Below are positions 53,733 through 59,049 of a stretch of 59,049 nucleotides of DNA, piece by piece. Both the position numbers and the translations under genes were made by a program. Below the pieces are notes generated by a model that was not told where the DNA came from, ran no database searches, and saw only the letters and a program-made list of their open reading frames with translations. The DNA comes from Sphingomonadales bacterium (GTDB lineage: Bacteria; Pseudomonadota; Alphaproteobacteria; Sphingomonadales; Sphingomonadaceae): NCBI GenBank assembly GCA_018971065.1, contig JAGWVC010000008.1, forward strand, positions 1-59,049, read 5' to 3'. Each line of letters starts with the position of its first letter. The stretch's first letter is position 1.

Positions 53733-54167
53733 TCAGCGGCGCGGCGGTGCCCGCAATGCGGCGATGCACGCGGCGCGATCGACATCGCGGCCATCGGTGG
53801 CGCGGCGGGCATCGACATATGTCGCTTTCGGTTCTGCCCCGGGTGCGGGGGGGTAAAGGTAGACATCGAGGACGCAGGCGGTGCCGCTGAACTGCAGCTT
53901 GCGCGCATCGCCTTCCCACACGGTCAGGCGCGGCGTACCGAACTGGCGGGCCAGCTCGGCCTCACCCGCGCCGATCACCCCTTCCAGTCCGGGCAAAGAC
54001 AGCACACGGGCCGAAGGCGCGGGCGCGCGGTGCATGACCGGCGGCGGGACATAGCGCTGCGGGCGGCTGGGCGGCGGCGGGGTGGAGCGCACCGGTTGGT
54101 CATCGCCACAGCCCGAAAGCAGCGGCAGCACGATCAGCAACGGGCCAAGACGAAGCAAAGGCGACAT
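53733..54167 (-). CDS. Putative outer membrane lipoprotein
   Basis: 144 aa. Lipoprotein signal ending LPLLSGC (lipobox LSGC). A proline-rich stretch (about 30-50) is followed by a small domain with LEGVIGAGEAELARQFGTPRLTVWEGDARKLQFSG and CVLDVYLYP, resembling SmpA/OmlA-type or other small beta-barrel lipoproteins. Function unknown. It is convergent with DUF1289. Confidence 0.75.
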   Translation of the reverse strand: MSPLLRLGPLLIVLPLLSGCGDDQPVRSTPPPPSRPQRYVPPPVMHRAPAPSARVLSLPGLEGVIGAGEAELARQFGTPRLTVWEGDARKLQFSGTACVLDVYLYPPAPGAEPKATYVDARRATDGRDVDRAACIAALRAPPRR

Positions 54168-54280
54168 GAGCGCGGCATCGCCCCCCTGCCCCGCCCTGTC
54201 AACGCATCATGGCGGCCGCGCTTGCGAGCACGCCCCGCATTGGCTACCGCGCCGGCCAATCGTCCGCTTGAAAGGCCGCC

Positions 54281-55270
54281 ATGACCCCGACTGTTTACGA
54301 CGTTCTCGCCATCGGCAATGCGATTGTCGATGTGATGGCCCCTTGCGCCGATGCACTGGTGGCCGAACTGGGCATGACGCGTGGCGGCATGGAACTGATC
54401 GACACCGCGCGGGCCAATCACCTTTATGACGCGATGGGCCCGGCGCGCGAGATTTCGGGCGGCTCGGCGGCGAACACGCTGGCCGGGCTGGCGGCGCTGG
54501 GCGCGAAGTGCGCGTTCATCGGCCAGGTCGCGCAGGACCAGTTGGGCGAGGTTTTCGCCCACGACATCCGCGCCGGCGGCATCGATTTCACCACCCCTGC
54601 CCGCGCCGGCGACCCGCCGACGGCGCGCTGCCTGATCTTCGTTTCGCCCGACGGGCAGCGGACGATGAACACGTTCCTGGGCGCCTCGCAGTTCCTGCCC
54701 GCCGCCGCGCTGGACGTGGACCTGATCGCCAGCGCCGGGGTGCTGTACCTGGAAGGCTACCTGTGGGACCCGGAAGAGCCGCGCGCGGCGATGCGGCGGG
54801 CGATCGCTGCGGCCCGCGATGCCGGGCGCAAGGTGGCGTTCACGCTGTCCGACGCGTTCGTGATCGCACGCCACGGCGACGATTTCCGCGCGCTGATCGA
54901 GGCGGGCCAGATCGACATTCTGTTCGCTAACGAGCATGAGCTGGCGGCGCTGACCGGCATCGAGGATTTCCATGAGGGCATCGCCCATCTGGGCGGCCGG
55001 ATCGAGACCGTGGTGGTGACGCGCAGCGAAAAGGGCGCCTATGCGATCCGCCGGGGCGAACACGCCGAAGTGCCGGCCGAACCGATCGCCAAGGTGGTGG
55101 ACACCACCGGCGCGGGCGACCTGTTCGCCGCCGGGTTCCTGTTCGGCCAGGTGCGCGGGCGGCCGCTGGCCGAATGCCTGAAGCTGGGCGCGGTCTGCGC
55201 GGCGGAAGTGATCTCGCACTATGGCGCGCGGCCCGAGGCGGATTTGCAGGCGCTGGCCGGAATCGCCTGA
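54281..55270 (+). CDS. PfkB-family carbohydrate/nucleoside kinase (adenosine kinase type)
   Basis: 329 aa. Substrate motif GGSAANTLAGLAALGAK (about 61-77) and the catalytic/anion-hole motif DTTGAGDLFAAGF (about 275-287, with the Asp base). It resembles adenosine kinase and related proteobacterial sugar kinases. Transfers the ATP gamma-phosphate to a hydroxyl group of a sugar or nucleoside. It is convergent with the unknown protein at 55274. Confidence 0.85.
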   Translation: MTPTVYDVLAIGNAIVDVMAPCADALVAELGMTRGGMELIDTARANHLYDAMGPAREISGGSAANTLAGLAALGAKCAFIGQVAQDQLGEVFAHDIRAGGIDFTTPARAGDPPTARCLIFVSPDGQRTMNTFLGASQFLPAAALDVDLIASAGVLYLEGYLWDPEEPRAAMRRAIAAARDAGRKVAFTLSDAFVIARHGDDFRALIEAGQIDILFANEHELAALTGIEDFHEGIAHLGGRIETVVVTRSEKGAYAIRRGEHAEVPAEPIAKVVDTTGAGDLFAAGFLFGQVRGRPLAECLKLGAVCAAEVISHYGARPEADLQALAGIA

Positions 55271-55273
55271 CGA

Positions 55274-56632
55274 TCAGTAGGCCGCGCATTCCATCTGGCC
55301 ATAGCGGCGCGCCCAGAGGATGCCGCCGGCACGGACGATCAGCAGGCCATCGGCGGGGCCGCCCCGACCGGTGTTCGTGCAGCCCGCCGAAGGGCGCATG
55401 GACGGCAGCGCGCCGCGCCTGATCGTGATGTCGGCCGATTGCTTTTCCGCGCGAACGATGACCAGCGGCAGATATCCGCCGGCATAAAGCCGGTCGCCCT
55501 CGCGGACGGAACCGGGGGCGACGAGGAAATCCGCCGCATCGCGGCCCGACCGGCGCAGATATTCCTGCGCCTGGGCCTTGCAGGCGGGATCGGTCGCCGG
55601 GCCGTCGCTCCACCGGCAATCGAGCAGGAACAGGTCGGCGCCGGGGACTTCATAGATGGCGGTGGGCACCGGGGCCAGCGGGGCGCCGCAGCGGCTGAGC
55701 AGCATTTCCGTAACAAGGAAGCCATCGGCGTTGGTGCCGACGTGCCAGGAGACGGGCTCCAGCGGCGTGCAGCCGTTTTCGGGCGCGACCATCGACTTCT
55801 GGAACCAGCGGCTATCGGCTTTGAAGCCATTGTCGCGGCGCTTCAGCACCCATTGCATGATAACCTCCGGCGGAAGGGTTTCGCCGTCGCGAACAGCACC
55901 TTTGGCTGCGACAAGATCGACCTCGCGCAGCGACGGATTGGCATCGAGGTACGCGATGGCAGAGCGCGCGCAGTGCGATTCGCGGATGTGGAATTGCGGC
56001 GGGCAGGCCGGATCGGGCACGGCGAGGTAGCGCGGCGCGCCGGCCACATAGAGCGTGGCAGTGGGGCGCCAGCCCTGGGGATCGGACGGCAGCGGCGGAC
56101 CATCCGGCTGGTAGGGGCCGTGCGGCTGGGCCGGGCCGCCGCCGCAGGACACGAGCTGGCTTTCGACCGCGCGGAGGCGCCCCGCTTCGGCATGGATGAC
56201 ATAGCCGACCGGCTGTTCCGCCAGCGCGAAGCAGCCGCGCGGGACCATGACCCGCGAGGCGGGCAGGCTTTGCCGCTGGACCTGCAGCCCTGAAGCATCG
56301 CGGGTGACGGCATAGACCCGGAAATCGCGGTTCGGATCGCCGGTGATGCGGGTGCCGGGGGTGGCGTTCTCGACCGCGAGCACGCGCAGCGTTTCGCCGG
56401 CGCGGGGGCGAGGCCCGGCGAGGCACAGCCGATCCGGCCCGACGACATTGGCCGGGGCGCAGGCGGCACCGACCCGCACGACATCGAGCGTGGCGCCGAT
56501 AACCTCGCGGATGGTGCCATAGCGCGGCGGGGAGATCATGCGCGCGCCCGGCGGCGCGGCAATGCCGGGCGCGGCGGCAAGCGTCAGCAACAGCGCGATG
56601 CGGCCGATGATTTTGCGCGAAATCAGCATCAT
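55274..56632 (-). CDS. Secreted cysteine-containing protein, function unknown
   Basis: 452 aa from the ATG at 56632; the longer frame covers the small gene upstream. The signal peptide ends in APGIAAP. The mature part has about a dozen cysteines in spaced pairs (CAPANVVGPDRLC, CPPQFHIRESHC, CRWSDGPATDPAC) and Pro-rich loops, suggesting disulfides. I do not recognise a family. Separated from purD by a small HTH gene. Confidence 0.6.
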   Translation of the reverse strand: MMLISRKIIGRIALLLTLAAAPGIAAPPGARMISPPRYGTIREVIGATLDVVRVGAACAPANVVGPDRLCLAGPRPRAGETLRVLAVENATPGTRITGDPNRDFRVYAVTRDASGLQVQRQSLPASRVMVPRGCFALAEQPVGYVIHAEAGRLRAVESQLVSCGGGPAQPHGPYQPDGPPLPSDPQGWRPTATLYVAGAPRYLAVPDPACPPQFHIRESHCARSAIAYLDANPSLREVDLVAAKGAVRDGETLPPEVIMQWVLKRRDNGFKADSRWFQKSMVAPENGCTPLEPVSWHVGTNADGFLVTEMLLSRCGAPLAPVPTAIYEVPGADLFLLDCRWSDGPATDPACKAQAQEYLRRSGRDAADFLVAPGSVREGDRLYAGGYLPLVIVRAEKQSADITIRRGALPSMRPSAGCTNTGRGGPADGLLIVRAGGILWARRYGQMECAAY

Positions 56633-56738
56633 GCCCGCCCAGCCCTTCCCGGTTACAATGCGGGCATTGGCAAGCCTTACAGGCCCGGGCAATAGCGAAT
56701 TCCGGAAACGAGCTGTTTTCCCGGTGCTGACCGGACCT

Positions 56739-56984
56739 TCAGTCCGCAGGCCAGTTCGCAACGATTGCGCCGATCTGCGCCTCTGCCGCTGCCGCATCGG
56801 CGGCCAGTGTGCGCAGGGCGGTGGCGGTGTCTGCCATCAGGCGCGGGCTGATCGGCAGTTCGCCGTTGATGAAACGGCGGATGGCGCGTTCGTCGATACC
56901 CAGGCGGCGTGACGCGATGGCGCGGCTGCCGAACACCTGGACGCAGTGGGCGAAATGATCGCGCGGGTCGTTTGACGTGGTCAT
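56739..56984 (-). CDS. Small HTH protein coupled to purD
   Basis: 81 aa; the ATG at 56984 overlaps the purD stop (ATGA). The region [25 protein letters not shown] reads as a helix-turn-helix of the Cro/phage-repressor type, followed by a helix rich in Ala. Translational coupling to purD implies purine-related expression. The target is unknown, and it could instead be a small adaptor. Confidence 0.6.
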   Translation of the reverse strand: MTTSNDPRDHFAHCVQVFGSRAIASRRLGIDERAIRRFINGELPISPRLMADTATALRTLAADAAAAEAQIGAIVANWPAD

Positions 56985-58267
56985 CCCTCACGCTCCACTT
57001 CGCGCCAGCCGATGTCGCGGCGGCAGAACAGGTCAGGCGCGGTGATCGCGTCAACCGCCGCATAAGCCGCTGCTTGCGCCGCGCGAACGGTGGCACCGCG
57101 CGCGGTGACGTTGAGGACGCGGCCGCCGTTCACCGCCAGCACGCCATCGATGCCCAGCGCGGTGCCAGCGTGGAACACGCGGGCGCCAGCGGCTTCGGCG
57201 GCCGGGATGCCGTCGATGCGGCCACCTTTCTTCGGCGTGCCCGGGTAGCCTTCGGCGGCCATGACCACGGTGAGCGCCGGGTCATCCGAGAATGTCGGCG
57301 GGGCGACGCTGGCAAGGCGGTTTTCCGCGCAGGCCAGCAGCAGTTCGCCCAGATCGCTTTCCAGCCGCATCATCAGCACCTGGCATTCGGGATCGCCGAA
57401 GCGGGCGTTGTATTCGATCAGCTTGGGGCCTTCGCGGGTCAACATCAGCCCGGCATAGAGCACGCCCGAATAGGGCATGCCTTCATCGGCCATCGCCTTG
57501 ACCGTGGGCGCGAGGATGCGCGCGAGCGCTTCGCCTTCCAGCGCGGGAGTCAGCACGCGCGCCGGGCTGTAGGCGCCCATGCCGCCGGTGTTGGGTCCGG
57601 TGTCGCCATCGCCGACGCGCTTGTGATCCTGCGCCGAGCCGAACGGCACGATCGTGGCGCCGTCGGTAATGGCGAAAAGGCTGGCTTCCTCACCCTCGAG
57701 GAACTCCTCGATCACCGCCTCTGCCCCGGCACTGCCGAAGCGGCCCGCGAAGATGTCGTCCACTGCTTCGTCCGCCTCGGCACGGGTCATGGCGACGGTG
57801 ACGCCCTTGCCCGCCGCCAGGCCATCGGCCTTGATGACCACCGGCACGCCGAACGCGTCGAGCGCGGCCAGCGCCGCATCGCGGCTGGTGACACGGCGGT
57901 AGCCGGCGGTGGGGATATTGGCGCGGGTGCAGAGGTCCTTGGTGAAGCCCTTGCTGCCTTCGAGCTGGGCGGCCAGCTTCGACGGGCCGAACACCGCGAA
58001 GCCGGCGGCGCGCAGCGAATCGGCCAGGCCATCGACCAGCGGCGCCTCCGGCCCGACGACGACGAGGCCGATACGGTGGCCCTCGCAGAAGGCGATCGTG
58101 GCCGCGTGATCGGTCACGTCGAGGTTGACGAGGCTGGCGTGCGCGGCGATGCCGGGATTGCCCGGGGCGGCGTAGACCACGCCGTCCGACCCGAGCAAAG
58201 CCGATTGCGCCAGCTTCCACGCCAGCGCATGTTCGCGTCCGCCCGATCCCAACAGCAGGATGTTCAT
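56981..58267 (-). CDS. purD: Phosphoribosylamine-glycine ligase (GARS)
   Basis: 428 aa with the canonical N-terminus [25 protein letters not shown]-grasp fold: [33 protein letters not shown] (ATP loop), [23 protein letters not shown], and [13 protein letters not shown] with metal-binding Glu/Asn. Forms glycinamide ribonucleotide from phosphoribosylamine and glycine in de novo purine synthesis. Its start overlaps the start of the divergent xseA gene. Confidence 0.97.
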   Translation of the reverse strand: MNILLLGSGGREHALAWKLAQSALLGSDGVVYAAPGNPGIAAHASLVNLDVTDHAATIAFCEGHRIGLVVVGPEAPLVDGLADSLRAAGFAVFGPSKLAAQLEGSKGFTKDLCTRANIPTAGYRRVTSRDAALAALDAFGVPVVIKADGLAAGKGVTVAMTRAEADEAVDDIFAGRFGSAGAEAVIEEFLEGEEASLFAITDGATIVPFGSAQDHKRVGDGDTGPNTGGMGAYSPARVLTPALEGEALARILAPTVKAMADEGMPYSGVLYAGLMLTREGPKLIEYNARFGDPECQVLMMRLESDLGELLLACAENRLASVAPPTFSDDPALTVVMAAEGYPGTPKKGGRIDGIPAAEAAGARVFHAGTALGIDGVLAVNGGRVLNVTARGATVRAAQAAAYAAVDAITAPDLFCRRDIGWREVEREG

Positions 58268-59049
58268 GCCCGTTTCGCCTTATTCCGATGATGAGTCAGC
58301 CGGCGGGCTGGTAGCGAAGGACAAGGCCGGCGACAACGCCGCGCCGATGTCGGTGAGCGAGATTTCCGCGCTGCTGAAGCGGACGGTGGAGGAGCGCTTC
58401 GGCTTCGTGCGGCTGCGCGGCGAGCTTTCAGGGGTGAAGCGCGCCGGTTCGGGCCATCTCTACATGAGCCTGAAGGACGAGAACGCGCGGCTGGACGGGG
58501 TGATGTGGAAGGGCAGCGTGCAGCGGCTGACGTTCCTGCCCGAGGACGGGGTGGAGGTGGTCGTCACCGGCAAGCTGACGACCTATCCGGGGCGGTCGAA
58601 CTACCAGATCGTGATCGACCGCATGGAGATTGCCGGCGAGGGCGCGCTGCTGGCGCTGCTGGCGAAGACGCGGGCGCGGCTGGAGGCGGAAGGGCTGTTC
58701 GACCGCGCAAGGAAGCGGGCGCTGCCGTTCCTGCCCCGGGTGATCGGGGTGGTGACATCGCCAACCGGGGCGGTGATCCGCGATATCCTGCACCGGCTGG
58801 CCGATCGGTTCCCGGTGCGGGTCGTGGTCTGGCCGGTGCTTGTCCAGGGACAGGGCGCCGCCGCCCAGGTTGCTGCCGCCATTCGCGGTTTTTCAACCCT
58901 TTCGCCAACCGGGCCGGTCCCGCGGCCAGATACCCTGATTGTCGCGCGCGGGGGCGGATCGATTGAAGACTTGTGGTCTTTCAATGAAGAAGAGGTGGTG
59001 CGCGCCATCGCCGAAAGCACAATTCCCGCGATTTCCGCGGTTGGCCATG
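58266..59049 (+). CDS. xseA: Exodeoxyribonuclease VII large subunit, N-terminal part (runs off the edge)
   Basis: 261 codons readable to the right edge; no stop. The N-terminal OB-fold domain is at about 28-125 ([46 protein letters not shown]), followed by the catalytic-core start [18 protein letters not shown] and the beginning of the conserved GHETD motif (AVGH). The ATG at 58266 overlaps the purD start codon (CATG on both strands). An in-frame ATG at 58347 (MSVSEIS) matches family N-termini and could be the true start. Confidence 0.92.
   Translation, partial: MPVSPYSDDESAGGLVAKDKAGDNAAPMSVSEISALLKRTVEERFGFVRLRGELSGVKRAGSGHLYMSLKDENARLDGVMWKGSVQRLTFLPEDGVEVVVTGKLTTYPGRSNYQIVIDRMEIAGEGALLALLAKTRARLEAEGLFDRARKRALPFLPRVIGVVTSPTGAVIRDILHRLADRFPVRVVVWPVLVQGQGAAAQVAAAIRGFSTLSPTGPVPRPDTLIVARGGGSIEDLWSFNEEEVVRAIAESTIPAISAVGH

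Overview
The window looks like a chromosomal segment of a GC-rich alphaproteobacterium, most likely a member of the Sphingomonadaceae such as Novosphingobium. This rests on gene content and arrangement: lspA followed by a DUF3035-type lipoprotein, a DUF1289 protein, a cytochrome bc1 operon in the order Rieske-cytb-c1, malonyl-CoA decarboxylase next to tRNA-Gly, and a LytS/LytTR pair. The genus is an inference. Nearly every base from 16 kb onward is densely coding and shows many ATGA/GTGA stop-start overlaps.

Layout. 1-690 holds no convincing gene. 691-8049 (minus strand) is an exopolysaccharide assembly and export operon: an unknown periplasmic repeat-type protein, an O-antigen ligase-like protein, a Wza-type outer membrane lipoprotein, a Wzc-type tyrosine autokinase with a Tyr-Gly repeat tail, and an AT-rich Wzy-like polymerase. 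A small secreted Gly-rich protein is transcribed divergently (8469-8777). About 8952-15755 is a 6.8 kb integrative element in tRNA-Gly(TCC). It has an integrase at the tRNA end, an excisionase-like HTH protein at the other end, a ParB-like protein, a phage-like 741-aa protein with an M23 peptidase domain, and small unknowns, but no capsid, portal or terminase. 16-28.6 kb is core metabolism: malonyl-CoA decarboxylase, apt, petABC, pgeF, aminopeptidase N, an EamA permease, a threonine aldolase-like enzyme and a UDP-glucuronate 4-epimerase-like enzyme.

28595-32254 is the most unusual locus: a strong promoter followed by five tightly packed genes. They combine phage tail-fibre-like segments (Ala-rich coil, a GGTGTST repeat, a VPSG-type beta domain) with three signal peptides and a GH16-like glycanase. 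No phage head or tail core is present. I read it as a possible secreted, domesticated tail-fibre/depolymerase cassette acting on surface polysaccharide.

32.3-37.8 kb carries dcd and then a metabolic cassette: a ThDP-dependent enzyme, a Vitreoscilla-type globin, a SnoaL-like protein, an SDR and a TauD-type dioxygenase. The ThDP enzyme, globin, SnoaL and SDR genes lie between inverted copies of a ~141-bp dispersed repeat with terminal inverted repeats. A third copy follows fabI. All three copies sit directly after stop codons.

37.9-59.0 kb is housekeeping and envelope: ileS-lspA-DUF3035, a CDF transporter with pdxH, a CbpA-like DnaJ, BrkB-fabI, a LytTR two-component pair, a DsbA-like protein, an M48 protease, a PAS-domain protein, an MFS permease, DUF1289, an adenosine kinase-type sugar kinase, purD with a coupled HTH protein, and the start of xseA running off the right edge.
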